Assembly (NCBI RefSeq): GCF_023540835.1
Contig: NZ_JALKCU010000005.1
Coordinates: forward strand, 62,001 to 126,000
From: Marivivens geojensis
GTDB lineage: Bacteria > Pseudomonadota > Alphaproteobacteria > Rhodobacterales > Rhodobacteraceae
Length of the DNA stretch: 64,000 bases
Direction: 5' to 3'
Shown here in pieces: positions 1 to 10,850 of this stretch. The notes under the pieces are model-generated. The model was not told where the DNA came from and did no database searches. It saw only the letters and a program-made list of their open reading frames with translations. The stretch's first letter is position 1, and each line of letters starts with the position of its first letter. The translations under genes were made by a program, and so were the position numbers.

Positions 1-2848
1 ATTCAGCCAGCGACCACTGATCAAAGACGCGAGTGCCGATGAACGTCGGTGTTTTCGCTTCATACCCGCCGAAATCGATCTTCAACGCATTGTCGCGGGC
101 TTCTTGCAATGTGATCCGCTTTTTACCGCGTTCGCCTCGGGCATGACGTTCTGCAATATCGGCGTAATCGGCGCGGGTCGCCTGTTTCACCTCAGCCGCT
201 TTGTCCGACAGTAGAGACGACACGACGCCGACCGCGCGGCTGGCATCGGTCACATACATCGCCTGACCGCTGGTGTATTTCGGCGCGATTTTCACTGCGG
301 TGTGAACCTTGGACGTTGTCGCGCCGCCGATCAAAAGGGGGATGTCAAAGCCTTCACGCTCCATCTCGGCGGCAACGTGGACCATCTCATCGAGCGATGG
401 TGTGATCAGACCAGACAATCCGATCACATCGACATTCTCACGCTTTGCCGTCTCAAGGATTTTCGACGTCGGCACCATGACGCCGAGGTCGATGATTTCG
501 TAGTTGTTACAGGCCAGCACAACACCAACGATGTTTTTGCCGATGTCATGTACATCGCCCTTTACCGTTGCCATGAGGACCTTACCTGCGGCTTCTTGTT
601 TGCCGTTTTTTTCGGCCTCAATGTAAGGCGTCAGGACGGCGACGGCTTGTTTCATCACGCGGGCGGATTTGACTACTTGGGGAAGGAACATTTTACCTGC
701 GCCAAAGAGGTCGCCGACGACGTTCATGCCGTCCATCAGTGGCCCCTCAATCACGTCGAGCGGGCGGGTCGCCCGTTGGCGGGCTTCCTCGGTGTCGGCC
801 TCAATGAATTCGGTGATGCCGTTGACCAAGGCATGTTCGAGACGTTTTTCAACTGAGGCCTCGCGCCATGACATGTCCTTTTCCTTGGCCAGTGCACCAC
901 CTTGGCCGCGATAGGTTTCGGCCAGTTCCAGCATCCGCTCTGTGGCATTAGAACGGCGGTTCAGAACCACATCCTCGCAATGCTCGCGGAGTTCTGGGTC
1001 GATCTCTGAATAAACGGCGAGCTGGCCTGCGTTCACGATCCCCATATCCATGCCGTTTTGGATTGCATGGTATAGGAACACGGCATGCATGGCTTCGCGC
1101 ACGGCCTCGTTCCCGCGGAATGAAAACGACAGGTTTGACACCCCGCCCGAGACGTGAACATTCGGGCAGGCCTCAGTGATCCGCTTGGTCGCACTGATGA
1201 AGTCGACGCCATAGTTGTCGTGCTCTTCAATGCCCGTCGCGACCGCAAAAACGTTCGGGTCAAATATGATGTCTTCGGGTGGGAAACCGATGTCTTGGGT
1301 CAGGATCCGATAGGCACGGGTGCAGATTTCAACCTTGCGATCTTCGGTATCGGCTTGGCCGCGTTCGTCAAAGGCCATGACGACGACAGCGGCACCATAT
1401 CGACGACAAAGGGTCGCCTGCTCGCGGAATTGCTCTTCGCCTTCTTTCATAGAGATCGAATTGACGATGGCCTTGCCTTGGATGCACTTCAGGCCCGCCT
1501 CGATCACCTCCCACTTCGAACTATCGACCATGATCGGCACGCGGGCGATGTCAGGCTCTGCCGCGATTAGGTTCAGGTAATCGACCATCGCTTGTTTGCT
1601 GTCGATAAGGCCCTCATCCATGTTGATGTCGATGATCTGCGCGCCATTTTCGACCTGCTGGCGGGCGACGTCCAAGGCCGCAGTGTAATCCGCAGCCGTG
1701 ATCAATTTGCGGAACTTGGCCGACCCCGTCACGTTTGTCCGTTCACCCACGTTCACAAATGGAATGTCTTTGGTTAGGGTGAATGGCTCTAGTCCAGAGA
1801 GGCGCATGAGCGGTTCAACGGTTGGGATCGCGCGGGGTGCATAGCTTTTGACGGCCTCGGCAATGGCGCGGATGTGGTCAAAGGTCGATCCACAGCACCC
1901 ACCGACAATGTTCAGCAGCCCATCCTTGGCGAAGCCTTCGATTTGGGCTGCCATCTGTGCGGGCGTCTCATCATATTCGCCGAACTCATTGGGGAGGCCA
2001 GCGTTCGGGTAGGCGCAAATCCGAGTGTCGGCAATGCTCGACAGTTCGGCCAAATGTTCACGCATCGCATTTGCACCAAGCGCACAGTTCAGCCCGATCG
2101 TAAAAGGCCGCGCATGGCGAAGCGAATGCCAGAACGCCGTCGGCGTCTGACCCGAAAGCGTGCGCCCTGACAGGTCCGTGATCGTGCCCGAAATCATGAC
2201 GGGCAGGATGATACCTTTCGTCTCAAAAACTTCTTCAGCAGCAAAAACGGCGGCCTTTGCGTTCAGTGTATCAAAGATTGTTTCGATCAGAATAATGTCC
2301 GCGCCGCCGTCAATCAGCCCGTGGATTTGCTGGGCATAGGCAACGCGCAATTCATCAAACGAAACAGCGCGGTAGCCGGGGTTGTTCACATCGGGGCTAA
2401 TGCTCGCCGTTCGGTTGGTCGGACCAACAGCACCCGCAACAAACCGAGGCCTCCCGTCAATCGCTGTCGCGCGGTCCATCGCGTTGCGCGCCAAACGTGC
2501 GCCTGCAACGTTCAGATCATAGACCTTGTCCTCTAGTCCGTAATCCGCCTGCGCGATCGTGGTCGAAGAGAACGTGTTGGTTTCTGCAATATCGGCCCCA
2601 GCCATCGCATATTGAAAGTGAATTTCCTCAATCGCGTCGGGCTGCGTGAGGTTCAAAAGGTCATTGTTGCCCTGTTGCGGCTTGTCCGAATGGATGTGGC
2701 ACCCGCAACCGCCATGCCCTGTGAAATCCCCTTCGACGAGGCCGAGTTTTTGGATTTGTGTCCCCATAGCGCCATCCAGAATGAGGATGCGGTCACGGGC
2801 TGCGATGGTAAGGCTGTCAAAAATAGGCGAACGAACTGGTTTGGTCAT
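1..2848 (-). CDS. metH: Cobalamin-dependent methionine synthase, C-terminus beyond window
   Basis: Transfers the methyl group of 5-methyltetrahydrofolate to homocysteine through methylcobalamin, in the cytosol. About 949 codons are visible, starting [10 protein letters not shown]. In order: homocysteine-binding barrel with the zinc cysteine pair in a GGCCG motif (near residue 310), pterin-binding barrel beginning [14 protein letters not shown]12 cap helices, and the cobalamin-binding domain with the axial-histidine motif [10 protein letters not shown]. The last visible residues ([16 protein letters not shown]) begin the AdoMet-binding reactivation domain, so this is a full-length MetH and not a split form. 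The start has a good ribosome site (AAGGA, 7 nt upstream). The stop lies left of position 1. Confidence 0.97.
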   Translation of the reverse strand, partial: MTKPVRSPIFDSLTIAARDRILILDGAMGTQIQKLGLVEGDFTGHGGCGCHIHSDKPQQGNNDLLNLTQPDAIEEIHFQYAMAGADIAETNTFSSTTIAQADYGLEDKVYDLNVAGARLARNAMDRATAIDGRPRFVAGAVGPTNRTASISPDVNNPGYRAVSFDELRVAYAQQIHGLIDGGADIILIETIFDTLNAKAAVFAAEEVFETKGIILPVMISGTITDLSGRTLSGQTPTAFWHSLRHARPFTIGLNCALGANAMREHLAELSSIADTRICAYPNAGLPNEFGEYDETPAQMAAQIEGFAKDGLLNIVGGCCGSTFDHIRAIAEAVKSYAPRAIPTVEPLMRLSGLEPFTLTKDIPFVNVGERTNVTGSAKFRKLITAADYTAALDVARQQVENGAQIIDINMDEGLIDSKQAMVDYLNLIAAEPDIARVPIMVDSSKWEVIEAGLKCIQGKAIVNSISMKEGEEQFREQATLCRRYGAAVVVMAFDERGQADTEDRKVEICTRAYRILTQDIGFPPEDIIFDPNVFAVATGIEEHDNYGVDFISATKRITEACPNVHVSGGVSNLSFSFRGNEAVREAMHAVFLYHAIQNGMDMGIVNAGQLAVYSEIDPELREHCEDVVLNRRSNATERMLELAETYRGQGGALAKEKDMSWREASVEKRLEHALVNGITEFIEADTEEARQRATRPLDVIEGPLMDGMNVVGDLFGAGKMFLPQVVKSARVMKQAVAVLTPYIEAEKNGKQEAAGKVLMATVKGDVHDIGKNIVGVVLACNNYEIIDLGVMVPTSKILETAKRENVDVIGLSGLITPSLDEMVHVAAEMEREGFDIPLLIGGATTSKVHTAVKIAPKYTSGQAMYVTDASRAVGVVSSLLSDKAAEVKQATRADYADIAERHARGERGKKRITLQEARDNALKIDFGGYEAKTPTFIGTRVFDQWSLAE

Positions 2849-2850
2849 TA

Positions 2851-2931
2851 AGGTATCCTTTGCTTGCGCGGGTGATACCTGCCACCGTTCGATTAGTGAA
2901 ATTCAAGATCATCAAGAAGATTATGAATTTC
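2851..2931 (-). promoter_or_regulatory. Structured metH leader: two hairpins, one overlapping the ribosome site
   Basis: In the 89 bases between the sulfotransferase stop and the metH start there are two inverted repeats. The proximal one (2851-2880) is a perfect 7-bp stem AGGTATC/GATACCT with a 16-base loop and takes in part of the metH ribosome site. The distal one (2898-2931) has 7-bp arms GAAATTC/GAATTTC. I could not match SAM-II, SAM-V, SAM/SAH or SAH riboswitch consensus sequences. A translational control element is an inference; chance hairpins are possible. Confidence 0.35.
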
Positions 2932-2937
2932 CCGCGG

Positions 2938-3534
2938 TTAATGCTGTGCCGCTTCCCATAGGGCAAAGTCCGCCGCATTCGTGTGCCGCAAGAGTGCTTC
3001 GACCTCTGGCAGTAACGAAACTTCCATCCGTGGCGATACATTCAACTCTTTCAATGCCAGCTTCACATTCAACCGTGTTTCAAGGAATTCGATGAGCTTT
3101 GGTTGCGCCTCGTACCGAAACACGTAATCGCATTTGGTCGGACCGTTGTTCGCGGCGAGGAATTTCGCCTGAGAGCCGACATTGGCAAACGGGGCAGGCT
3201 TTTCTTCGCAATACTCGACCACAAACTCATCAAACGTAATGCCGCGCGTGCTGTTCTTGCTTCCGATCAGATCGTCGCGATTTCGGTAACGATACCAGCT
3301 CGACAGCCAATCAATCGGATGACGGACGACGGCAATGGTCTGCAGCCCCTCGGCACCTGCCTTTTCCAGCATTGGCAGAACAAAACGTTTGTATCGGTAG
3401 TAGGGCGTATGTTTGAGAATCGGTGGATCGCGGAACACGGCTTGGGCACGCGGCGCAAGAGCGCCTTCAATTGCCGTTGTGCCAGTCTTTGGTACGGCCA
3501 GAAAAACGAGCTTTTCGTTCCAGAAAACAAGCAT
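2938..3534 (-). CDS. Small sulfotransferase-family protein
   Basis: 198 residues. The N-terminus has the 5'-phosphosulfate-binding loop PKTGTT (about residues 15-20), and VVRHPIDWLSSWYR (about 69-82) matches the 3'-phosphate-binding segment of PAPS-dependent sulfotransferases. The family moves sulfate from PAPS to a sugar, lipid or protein; the acceptor cannot be read here. There is no signal peptide. It lies upstream of metH in the same direction, separated by 89 bases that hold the metH leader, so read-through is possible but the metH leader suggests separate control. Such short single-domain sulfotransferases are common near surface-polysaccharide genes, but none is adjacent here. Confidence 0.8.
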   Translation of the reverse strand: MLVFWNEKLVFLAVPKTGTTAIEGALAPRAQAVFRDPPILKHTPYYRYKRFVLPMLEKAGAEGLQTIAVVRHPIDWLSSWYRYRNRDDLIGSKNSTRGITFDEFVVEYCEEKPAPFANVGSQAKFLAANNGPTKCDYVFRYEAQPKLIEFLETRLNVKLALKELNVSPRMEVSLLPEVEALLRHTNAADFALWEAAQH

Positions 3535-3617
3535 ATCGACGCAAAATCCTACTCTCGGTTTGGATGTAAACTACTCTTTAATCTCTCGCGAATGAAAGTG
3601 GTCCATGAAAATAATTC

Positions 3618-3667
3618 TTGAAATGTTCTCTTTTTGATCTCATAAGGAATGAGAACAAGAAGCGAAC
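3618..3667 (+). promoter_or_regulatory. recA promoter with two LexA (SOS) boxes
   Basis: A -35 TTGAAA (3618-3623), 17-base spacer and -10 CATAAG (3641-3646) precede recA. Inside the spacer lies GTTC-N7-GATC (3625-3639), one base off the alphaproteobacterial LexA box GTTC-N7-GTTC. Just downstream of the -10 is GAAC-N7-GAAC (3653-3667), a perfect box on the other strand. Two operators around one promoter fit tight DNA-damage control of recA. Confidence 0.85.
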
Positions 3668-3717
3668 AAAGGCAATGATTGCCGCACCCCTTTCGGTGTG
3701 AAATAAGGATCGCAAAG

Positions 3718-4791
3718 ATGGCAATGGCAGATATTTTGAGCATGACTGACAAGAAAACCGCCGACAAGCAAAAGGCGTTGGAATCCGCACTGGCCCAGAT
3801 CGAACGTCAGTTCGGTAAAGGGTCGATCATGAAGCTCGGTAAGGATAGCCCAGTCCAAGAGATTGAGGCGACATCGACTGGCTCTCTTGGTCTCGATATC
3901 GCGCTCGGGATTGGCGGTCTGCCGAAGGGCAGGATCATCGAAATTTATGGTCCTGAATCGTCGGGTAAAACCACGCTGACCCTTCACGCGATTGCGGAAG
4001 AACAGAAAAAGGGCGGTGTTTGTGCATTCGTCGATGCCGAACATGCTTTGGACCCGATCTATGCGAAAAAACTCGGCGTTGATCTGGATGAACTGCTGAT
4101 TTCGCAGCCCGACACGGGTGAACAAGCACTAGAGATCGTTGATACCCTCGTGCGTTCTGGCGCTGTGTCTATGGTCGTCGTCGATTCGGTAGCGGCGTTG
4201 ACGCCGAAGTCCGAACTCGAAGGTGATATGGGCGACAGCAACGTGGGCGTTCATGCGCGACTGATGTCGCAGGCGATGCGCAAACTCACGGGGTCGATCT
4301 CAAAATCGAACTGCATGGTGATCTTCATCAACCAAATCCGGATGAAGATCGGCGTCATGTTCGGCTCGCCTGAAACGACAACGGGCGGTAACGCTCTGAA
4401 ATTCTATGCCTCCGTCCGCCTCGATATCCGTCGTATCGGCGCAATCAAGGACCGTGATGAAGTGGTCGGTAACTCGACCCGCGTTAAAGTCGTTAAAAAT
4501 AAAGTGGCTCCGCCGTTCAAGCAGGTTGAATTCGACATCATGTATGGCGAAGGTATTTCCAAAACGGGTGAGTTGTTGGACCTCGGCGTGAAAGCCGGCG
4601 TTGTTGAAAAGTCTGGCGCTTGGTTCTCTTACGGGGATGAGCGGATCGGTCAGGGGCGTGAAAATTCCAAAACCTTCCTTAAGGAAAACCCGCAGATCGC
4701 TCTCGAAATCGAAGATAAAATCCGCGCCGCGCATGGCCTCGATTTCCATATGGATGACAATGACAGCGACGATGATCTCGTCGAGATGTAA
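3718..4791 (+). CDS. recA: Recombinase RecA
   Basis: 357 residues with the start at 3718, chosen because AAGGAT sits about 8 bases upstream; an upstream in-frame start at 3679 would run through the leader. RecA forms ATP-dependent filaments on single-stranded DNA, drives homologous recombination and triggers LexA self-cleavage. Walker A is GPESSGKT (residues 78-85), followed by the conserved [10 protein letters not shown] segment and the L2-region [17 protein letters not shown]. The C-terminal tail is acidic, as usual. It is followed by a strong terminator, so it is monocistronic, and is preceded by SOS boxes. Confidence 0.99.
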   Translation: MAMADILSMTDKKTADKQKALESALAQIERQFGKGSIMKLGKDSPVQEIEATSTGSLGLDIALGIGGLPKGRIIEIYGPESSGKTTLTLHAIAEEQKKGGVCAFVDAEHALDPIYAKKLGVDLDELLISQPDTGEQALEIVDTLVRSGAVSMVVVDSVAALTPKSELEGDMGDSNVGVHARLMSQAMRKLTGSISKSNCMVIFINQIRMKIGVMFGSPETTTGGNALKFYASVRLDIRRIGAIKDRDEVVGNSTRVKVVKNKVAPPFKQVEFDIMYGEGISKTGELLDLGVKAGVVEKSGAWFSYGDERIGQGRENSKTFLKENPQIALEIEDKIRAAHGLDFHMDDNDSDDDLVEM

Positions 4792-4810
4792 TTGATCAAA
4801 TTCTGACGAA

Positions 4811-4838
4811 AGGCCGCTCTTTTGGGCGGCCTTTTTCA
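4811..4838 (+). terminator. recA terminator
   Basis: AGGCCGC / GCGGCCT stem with a short loop followed by TTTTTC, 20 bases after the recA stop: a typical Rho-independent terminator. Confidence 0.9.
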
Positions 4839-4903
4839 TTGGGCTTTACGCGGGGTAGATGGAGGGGTATTCCACCACGGACACTTTGAATTCAAGGACC
4901 GCC

Positions 4904-7561
4904 ATGACGAGCCTTTCTGATATCCGCTCTACCTTCCTCAGCTATTTCGAACGGAATGGTCACACCATCGTTCCGTCATCTCCGCTGGTTCCGCGTAACG
5001 ACCCGACCCTGATGTTCACGAACTCGGGTATGGTGCAGTTTAAGAACTGCTTTACCGGCGTTGAAAAACGCGATTACGTGCGTGCGACGACATCGCAAAA
5101 ATGCGTGCGGGCAGGGGGCAAACACAACGACCTCGATAACGTTGGTTACACGGCGCGCCACCACACTTTCTTTGAAATGCTCGGGAACTTTTCCTTCGGC
5201 AATTACTTCAAGAACGAAGCAATTCCGTTCGCGTGGGAACTGATCACCAAAGATTTCGACATCGACCCCAAACGTCTTTTGACGACCGTCTATCACACCG
5301 ATGACGAAGCGTTTGAGATTTGGAAAAAAGTTGGCGTTCCTGAGGATCGCATCATCCGTATTTCGACCTCGGATAACTTCTGGCAGATGGGGCCTACTGG
5401 TCCGTGTGGTCCGTGCACAGAGATTTTCTACGATCACGGCGATCACATTTGGGGTGGCCCTCCGGGCTCGCCTGAGGAAGACGGTGACCGTTTCATCGAA
5501 ATCTGGAACGTCGTTTTCATGCAGAACGAACAGTTCGAAGACGGCTCGATGAAAGCGCTGGACATGCAGTCCATCGACACGGGTATGGGTCTGGAACGTA
5601 TCGGCGCTCTGCTTCAGGGCAAGCACGACAACTACGATACCGACCTGATGCGCGCTCTGATCGAAGCGTCAGCCAACGCCACCAGTGTTGATCCAGATGG
5701 CCCAGGCAAAACGCACCACCGTGTGATCGCAGACCACCTGCGTTCGACTTCGTTCTTGATTGCGGATGGTGTGATGCCATCCAACGACGGTCGTGGCTAC
5801 GTTTTGCGCCGCATTATGCGTCGCGCGATGCGTCACGCACACCTTCTCGGTGCGACCGACCCGCTGATGCATCGTTTGGTTCCTGCACTCGTTCGCGAAA
5901 TGGGCGCTGCGTATCCAGAACTTGGTCAGGCTCAGGCCTTGATCGAAGAAACACTTCGCGCCGAAGAAACCCGTTTCAAGCAAACATTGGATCGCGGCCT
6001 GAAATTGCTGGACGACGAACTGTCTGACCTGCCCGAGGGTGCCAACCTCCCTGGTGAGACCGCGTTCAAACTCTACGACACTTACGGCTTCCCGCTCGAC
6101 CTCACACAGGATGCGCTGCGTGAAAAAGGCCGCGCCGTGGATACCGACGGCTTTGATGCCGCTATGGAAGAACAAAAGGCTAAAGCGCGCGCCGCTTGGT
6201 CTGGTTCTGGCGAAGCAGCCGACGCGACCGTTTGGTTCGAAATGGCAGATAAATTCGGCGTAACTGAATTCCTCGGCTATGACACCGAAACCGCCGAAGG
6301 TCAGATTCTGTCGGTTGTCAAAGTCTCTGATGTTGTTGAAACCGCAGCGACGGGCGAAACTGTTCAGATCGTGGTGAACCAAACGCCGTTCTACGGTGAA
6401 TCGGGTGGTCAGGTCGGCGATACGGGCTTTATCCGCACCGAAACAGGTACGGCAAAAGTCACGGACACCAAGAAATCGGCTGGTATCTTCATCCACTTCG
6501 CAGAAGTCACCGAAGGGTCGATCAGCCGTGGTCAGGCGGCAAAGCTTGAAGTGGAACACGAACGTCGCGGCGACATCCGCGCGAACCACTCTGCAACCCA
6601 CCTTCTGCACGAAGCCCTGCGTGATGCGCTTGGTGATCATGTGGCGCAGCGCGGATCGTTGAACGCGCCAGACCGTCTGCGTTTTGACTTCAGCCACGGC
6701 AAGGCACTGACAGCCGAAGAGCTGTCGCAGGTTGAAGCCGATGTAAACGCGATGATCCGTCAGAACACTGCCGTTGAAACGCGTATCATGACGCCAGACG
6801 ATGCACGTGCCCTAGGTGCGCAGGCGTTGTTCGGTGAAAAATACGGCGACGAAGTTCGCGTTGTGTCGATGGGCCGCTTGCTCGGTTCGGGCAAGGGTGC
6901 GGACGGCAACGTCTATTCGCTCGAGCTTTGCGGCGGCACGCATGTCCGTCAGACCGGTGATATCGGTGCGTTTGTTGTTCTTTCGGACAGCGCATCTTCG
7001 GCTGGCGTTCGCCGTGTTGAAGCCCTGACTGGTCAGGCTGCGATCGCTTACCTCAAAGACCAAGAGGCGCGGTTGAACGCTGTCGCATCGGTGCTCAAAG
7101 CACCTGCAAGCGAAGCCGCTGATCGCGTAAAAGCGCTCATGGATGAACGCAAGGCGCTTGCAAACGAAGTGGCGCAACTGCGTCGCGAACTCGCGATGTC
7201 GGGTGGTGCAAAAGCCGAAGAACCTGCCAAAGAAATCAATGGTATGGCGTTTAAAGCTCAAGTTCTCTCGGGCGTAACAGGCAAAGATCTCCCTGGCATC
7301 ATTGATGAAATGAAAGGCCAAATGGGATCGGGCATTATCCTTCTTATTGCGGATGCTGATGGTAAAGCCGCCGTTGCCTGTGGCGTCACCGCTGACCTGA
7401 CGGGCAAGGTCTCGGCAGCGGATATCATTCGCGCGGTCACTCCAGAGCTTGGCGGGAAAGGTGGTGGCGGTCGTCCTGACATGGCTCAGGGTGGCGGTGC
7501 ATCGGTTGAAAATGCGGACGCTGCCATCAAAGCAGCTGAAGCAGTAGTTGCAGGAGCATAA
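4904..7561 (+). CDS. alaS: Alanyl-tRNA synthetase
   Basis: 885 residues from the ATG at 4904, which has AAGGA 5 bases upstream; this is the usual family length, while the longer reading from 4859 adds an unconserved tail. Charges tRNA-Ala and edits mischarged serine and glycine. Catalytic class II core at the N-terminus ([27 protein letters not shown]), editing domain with zinc ligands in HSATH (about 562) and CGGTH (about 676), and the C-terminal glycine-rich C-Ala part ([16 protein letters not shown]). It follows recA, a frequent order in Alphaproteobacteria. Confidence 0.98.
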   Translation: MTSLSDIRSTFLSYFERNGHTIVPSSPLVPRNDPTLMFTNSGMVQFKNCFTGVEKRDYVRATTSQKCVRAGGKHNDLDNVGYTARHHTFFEMLGNFSFGNYFKNEAIPFAWELITKDFDIDPKRLLTTVYHTDDEAFEIWKKVGVPEDRIIRISTSDNFWQMGPTGPCGPCTEIFYDHGDHIWGGPPGSPEEDGDRFIEIWNVVFMQNEQFEDGSMKALDMQSIDTGMGLERIGALLQGKHDNYDTDLMRALIEASANATSVDPDGPGKTHHRVIADHLRSTSFLIADGVMPSNDGRGYVLRRIMRRAMRHAHLLGATDPLMHRLVPALVREMGAAYPELGQAQALIEETLRAEETRFKQTLDRGLKLLDDELSDLPEGANLPGETAFKLYDTYGFPLDLTQDALREKGRAVDTDGFDAAMEEQKAKARAAWSGSGEAADATVWFEMADKFGVTEFLGYDTETAEGQILSVVKVSDVVETAATGETVQIVVNQTPFYGESGGQVGDTGFIRTETGTAKVTDTKKSAGIFIHFAEVTEGSISRGQAAKLEVEHERRGDIRANHSATHLLHEALRDALGDHVAQRGSLNAPDRLRFDFSHGKALTAEELSQVEADVNAMIRQNTAVETRIMTPDDARALGAQALFGEKYGDEVRVVSMGRLLGSGKGADGNVYSLELCGGTHVRQTGDIGAFVVLSDSASSAGVRRVEALTGQAAIAYLKDQEARLNAVASVLKAPASEAADRVKALMDERKALANEVAQLRRELAMSGGAKAEEPAKEINGMAFKAQVLSGVTGKDLPGIIDEMKGQMGSGIILLIADADGKAAVACGVTADLTGKVSAADIIRAVTPELGGKGGGGRPDMAQGGGASVENADAAIKAAEAVVAGA

Positions 7562-7563
7562 TC

Positions 7564-7854
7564 ATGGCTGGAGCCTATTGGATCGCCCACGTCAACGTAA
7601 CGGACGAAGCCGCGTATAGCGAATATGCAAAACGCGCGACCGTCGCGATTGCAGACCACGGCGGGAAATTCCTCGCACGCGGTGGCAAATATGAAATCCT
7701 AGAAGGCAAAGACCGCGCCCGCCATGTCGTCGCGTTCTTCCCAAGCCTCCAGATTGCTCATGATTGCTACTATTCGGACGCGTACCAAGAGGCGCTCAGC
7801 TACGCCAAAGGTGCCAGCGAACGCGATCTTTTGATCGTCGAAGCAGCCGAGTAA
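7564..7854 (+). CDS. DUF1330 family protein
   Basis: 96 residues, starting 2 bases after the alaS stop, so it is almost surely co-transcribed. Matches the DUF1330 dimeric alpha/beta-barrel (ferredoxin-like) family: AYWIAHVNVTDEAAYSEYAK at the N-terminus, a GGKFLARGGKYEILEG core and a YSDAYQEAL segment. No enzymatic activity is established for the family. Length is full. The link to alanyl-tRNA charging is only positional. Confidence 0.85.
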   Translation: MAGAYWIAHVNVTDEAAYSEYAKRATVAIADHGGKFLARGGKYEILEGKDRARHVVAFFPSLQIAHDCYYSDAYQEALSYAKGASERDLLIVEAAE

Positions 7855-7878
7855 AGATCTTAAAGATCCTAAAACATA

Positions 7879-7909
7879 GGGCGCTGCGTTTCAGAACGCA
7901 GCGCCCTTT
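7879..7909 (+). terminator. Terminator after alaS operon
   Basis: A 12-bp perfect stem GGGCGCTGCGTT / AACGCAGCGCCC with TCAG loop, followed by TTTGCATTTG, 25 bases past the DUF1330 stop. The T tract is short. Confidence 0.75.
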
Positions 7910-7970
7910 GCATTTGTGCATCAAATATCCTGAGGGAGCGCGGAACGCGCGGGGGCAAAGCCCCAAAAAG

Positions 7971-8000
7971 AAAAACGGACCCCGAAGGGTCCGCTTTTTT
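7971..8000. terminator. Bidirectional terminator between alaS operon and typA
   Basis: CGGACCC-CGAA-GGGTCCG stem flanked by AAAAA on the left and TTTTTT on the right, so it can stop transcription from both sides; it lies 8 bases past the typA stop on the minus strand. Confidence 0.88.
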
Positions 8001-8007
8001 ATCCGTA

Positions 8008-9825
8008 TTATGCGGAGCGCGATTGGCGCTTCCGCTCATGCGGATCGAGGTAACGTTTGCGAAGGCGGACCGCGTTCGGGGTAACTTCCACCAGTTCGTC
8101 GTCGTCGATGTAAGCAATCGCTTGCTCTAGCGACATCACGGTCGGCGGCGTCAGCTTAACAGCTTCGTCAGTGCCCGAGGCACGAACGTTGGTCAGCTTT
8201 TTACCTTTGAGCGGGTTCACTTCCAGATCGTTGTCACGGCTGTGCTCGCCGATGATCATGCCTGTGTAGACAGGATCCTGCGGGTTGATGAACATCTTGC
8301 CGCGATCTTCGAGGTTCCACAGGGCGTAGGCCACTGCGGTGCCGTTCTCCATAGAAATCAGAACGCCCTGACGACGACCAGCGATTGGGCCCTTGTGAGC
8401 AACCCAACCGTGGAAGAGGCGGTTCATGACGCCCGAACCACGGGTGTCGGTCAAGAATTCGCCGTGGTAGCCGATCAGGCCGCGCGACGGAACGTGAGCC
8501 ACGATACGGGTCTTGCCGTTGCCACCTGGGTTCATTTCGACCAGATCGCCTTTGCGCGGGCCAGTGAGTTTCTCAACGACAACGCCGGTGTATTCGTCAT
8601 CAACGTCGATTGTGACTTCTTCAACGGGTTCCATACGAACGCCGTCTTCATCTTTAAAGATAACCTGCGGACGCGAGATCGACAGCTCAAAGCCTTCGCG
8701 ACGCATGTTTTCGATCAGAACGCCCATCTGAAGTTCGCCACGGCCCGAAACGATGAACGCTTCGCCACCTGGGGTGTCTTCGATTTTGATTGCGACGTTG
8801 GTTTCAGCTTCTTTCGACAGGCGGTCACGGATGACGCGCGACTGAACTTTTTTACCGTCACGGCCAGCGAGCGGCGAGTCGTTGATGCCGAACATGACAG
8901 AGATGGTCGGCGGATCGATCGGCTGCGCAGGGATCGCTTCGTTCACCGAAGTATCAGCCAGCGTGTCCGCAACGGTCGCTTTGGTCATACCAGCGATGGT
9001 CACGATGTCGCCTGCTACGGCTTCGTCGATCGGCTGCTGGGACAGGCCACGGAAGGCGAGGATTTTGGTGCAGCGGAAGTTTTCGATTTTCTTGCCGTCG
9101 CGCGACAGTGCGTGCAGAGAGTCACCTGTTTTCAGGGTGCCAGCTTCAACGCGGCCCGTCAGAATACGACCGATGAACGGGTCAGCAGAGAGGGTGGTTG
9201 CCAGCATGCGGAACGGTTCGTCTTTTGCGGCCAGCTGCTTTGGCGGCTCAACGTGTTTCACAACCAGTTCGAACAGCGCGGTCAGGTCTTTGCGCGGACC
9301 GTCGAGTTCGGTGTCACACCAGCCCGAACGGCCAGATGCGTAGAGGTGCGGGAAGTCCAGTTGTTCTTCGTTCGCGCCGAGGTTCGCAAAGAGGTCGAAA
9401 CATTCGTCTAGCGCGCGATCCGGCTCTGCGTCCGCTTTGTCGACTTTGTTCAGAACAACGATCGGCTTCAGGCCGAGAGCCAACGCTTTGGACGTTACGA
9501 ATTTGGTCTGTGGCATCGGGCCTTCAGCCGCGTCAACCAGCAGAACAACACCGTCTACCATGGACAGGATGCGTTCAACTTCACCACCAAAGTCAGCGTG
9601 GCCGGGGGTGTCAACGATGTTGATCCGTGTGCCGTTCCATTCGACGCTGGTTGCTTTCGCAAGGATGGTAATCCCGCGCTCACGTTCAATGTCGTTCGAG
9701 TCCATTGCCCGTTCAGCAACAGCCTGATTTTCACGGAACGCGCCGGATTGCTTTAGAAGTTCGTCCACAAGCGTCGTTTTGCCGTGGTCAACGTGCGCGA
9801 TAATCGCGATATTACGGATATCCAT
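8008..9825 (-). CDS. typA: Ribosome-associated GTPase TypA/BipA
   Basis: 605 residues, the standard length. A translational GTPase related to EF-G that binds 70S ribosomes and helps 50S assembly and stress adaptation. The G1 loop AHVDHGKT (about 10-17), G3 [12 protein letters not shown] and G4 NKVD are all intact, followed by EF-G-like domains and the BipA-specific C-terminal region containing [11 protein letters not shown]. Transcribed alone on the minus strand, ending in a shared bidirectional terminator. Confidence 0.98.
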   Translation of the reverse strand: MDIRNIAIIAHVDHGKTTLVDELLKQSGAFRENQAVAERAMDSNDIERERGITILAKATSVEWNGTRINIVDTPGHADFGGEVERILSMVDGVVLLVDAAEGPMPQTKFVTSKALALGLKPIVVLNKVDKADAEPDRALDECFDLFANLGANEEQLDFPHLYASGRSGWCDTELDGPRKDLTALFELVVKHVEPPKQLAAKDEPFRMLATTLSADPFIGRILTGRVEAGTLKTGDSLHALSRDGKKIENFRCTKILAFRGLSQQPIDEAVAGDIVTIAGMTKATVADTLADTSVNEAIPAQPIDPPTISVMFGINDSPLAGRDGKKVQSRVIRDRLSKEAETNVAIKIEDTPGGEAFIVSGRGELQMGVLIENMRREGFELSISRPQVIFKDEDGVRMEPVEEVTIDVDDEYTGVVVEKLTGPRKGDLVEMNPGGNGKTRIVAHVPSRGLIGYHGEFLTDTRGSGVMNRLFHGWVAHKGPIAGRRQGVLISMENGTAVAYALWNLEDRGKMFINPQDPVYTGMIIGEHSRDNDLEVNPLKGKKLTNVRASGTDEAVKLTPPTVMSLEQAIAYIDDDELVEVTPNAVRLRKRYLDPHERKRQSRSA

Positions 9826-9895
9826 AGTGCAGCCTTAAAAGGAGAGTTGGCTGCGCCTTACCGTGCAATCGCAGCAAAAGCCACCCCTAAAGGGC

Positions 9896-10234
9896 TCAAT
9901 GCGTGCCAGTTGTGTTGGAAAAGACGTTAATCACCACAATTCCGCCTAAGATCATCGCCAGCCCAAGGATCGCGGGTAGGTCGAGGTACTGTTTGAACCA
10001 GACCCAACCGATGATCGACACAAAGATAATCCCCATTCCTGACCACAACGCGTAAACGATCCCCACGGGCATAAAACGCACTGTATAGGCCAATAGATAG
10101 AATGAGATCGCGTAGCCAACCACGACGACAGCTGTCGGGCCGAGCTTTGTGAATTGGTCGGATGCTTTCAATGCAGAGGTAGCAACGGTTTCTGCCATAA
10201 CAGCAAAAACCAGTGCGATAATGTGGGTTGGCAT
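9896..10234 (-). CDS. Small multidrug resistance (SMR) transporter
   Basis: 112 residues with four hydrophobic helices, the size of EmrE/SugE proteins. The membrane-embedded proton- and substrate-binding glutamate is E15 (MAETVATSALK), and YALWSGMG in helix 3 carries the conserved tryptophan. It probably exports cationic compounds or guanidinium against protons. It is the last gene of a minus-strand run after two YitT paralogues, 10 bases from the nearer one. Quaternary ammonium versus guanidinium subtype cannot be told by eye. Confidence 0.88.
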   Translation of the reverse strand: MPTHIIALVFAVMAETVATSALKASDQFTKLGPTAVVVVGYAISFYLLAYTVRFMPVGIVYALWSGMGIIFVSIIGWVWFKQYLDLPAILGLAMILGGIVVINVFSNTTGTH

Positions 10235-10244
10235 GAACGGGCCT

Positions 10245-10847
10245 TTAGGTTGCTACATAGCGATCTTTACGGTGGTTGATGGCGATCACGAGGTTCACAA
10301 CCAGTGCGCCTAAGAAACTGTAGGCGACTGTCGGCAGATCGCGCAAGCCTAGGGCCACGATAAAGAGTGCGCCATCAAACAGAAGTTGTGTCCATCCCGC
10401 ACGGAAGCCTGTCTTCTCTTGGATATAGAGCGCCAGAATACCGATCCCGCCAAGGCTCGATCCATGACGGAAGAGCGCCATGAGCGCCGCTCCGGTGACA
10501 AAGCCAAAGAGGATCGCACCGACGACAGGCGTAAGCGTGGCGAACACAATGTGCGACGGCAGGATAGTCGTCAGAACCGAGAGCGAGGCTACCGCAACAA
10601 ATGTCTTGATCATGAACCGCAGACCCATTCGTTTATACCCGAGCCAATAAAACGGCAGGTTCACGGCAAAGAATACGGGGCCAAAACCCCAGCCGGTTGC
10701 ATAGGAAATCAGAATGGCGAGGCCGGCCGTTTGCCCAGTGACAAAGCCGAGGTGCGTCAGGATCAAAACGCCAAATGACGCCATTGAGACGCCGAACGCG
10801 ATACCTTGGGCGTCTTCGATAAGAGAGTGTTTTTCAGTGGCAGTCAT
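10245..10847 (-). CDS. YitT-family membrane protein, copy 2
   Basis: 200 residues, about six hydrophobic segments, resembling the YitT membrane family (PF02588-like). Contains GFVTGQTAGLAILISYATGW near the first helices and ends in NLVIAINHRKDRYV. It is clearly paralogous to the next gene upstream: both share LGFVTGQTAG, the LFRHxxSLGGxG segment, the TGFRAG motif and the NHR-DRY terminus. The function of this family is not established. It starts 3 bases after the upstream paralogue stops, so the two are translated from one message. Confidence 0.72.
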   Translation of the reverse strand: MTATEKHSLIEDAQGIAFGVSMASFGVLILTHLGFVTGQTAGLAILISYATGWGFGPVFFAVNLPFYWLGYKRMGLRFMIKTFVAVASLSVLTTILPSHIVFATLTPVVGAILFGFVTGAALMALFRHGSSLGGIGILALYIQEKTGFRAGWTQLLFDGALFIVALGLRDLPTVAYSFLGALVVNLVIAINHRKDRYVAT

Positions 10848-10850
10848 AAA

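Noticed and set aside
2849-2937. Known SAM-II, SAM-V or SAH riboswitch before metH
   Set aside because: Hairpins exist, but the conserved bases of these classes are not found; kept only as an unassigned structure.
8242-9411. Long plus-strand ORF opposite typA
   Set aside because: Antisense shadow of a well-conserved gene; no recognisable domain. The same holds for long ORFs opposite sufB (16592-18136), eno (22590-23885), zwf/pgl (38843-40849), the corrinoid activator (52376-54193) and gyrA (57758-59047).
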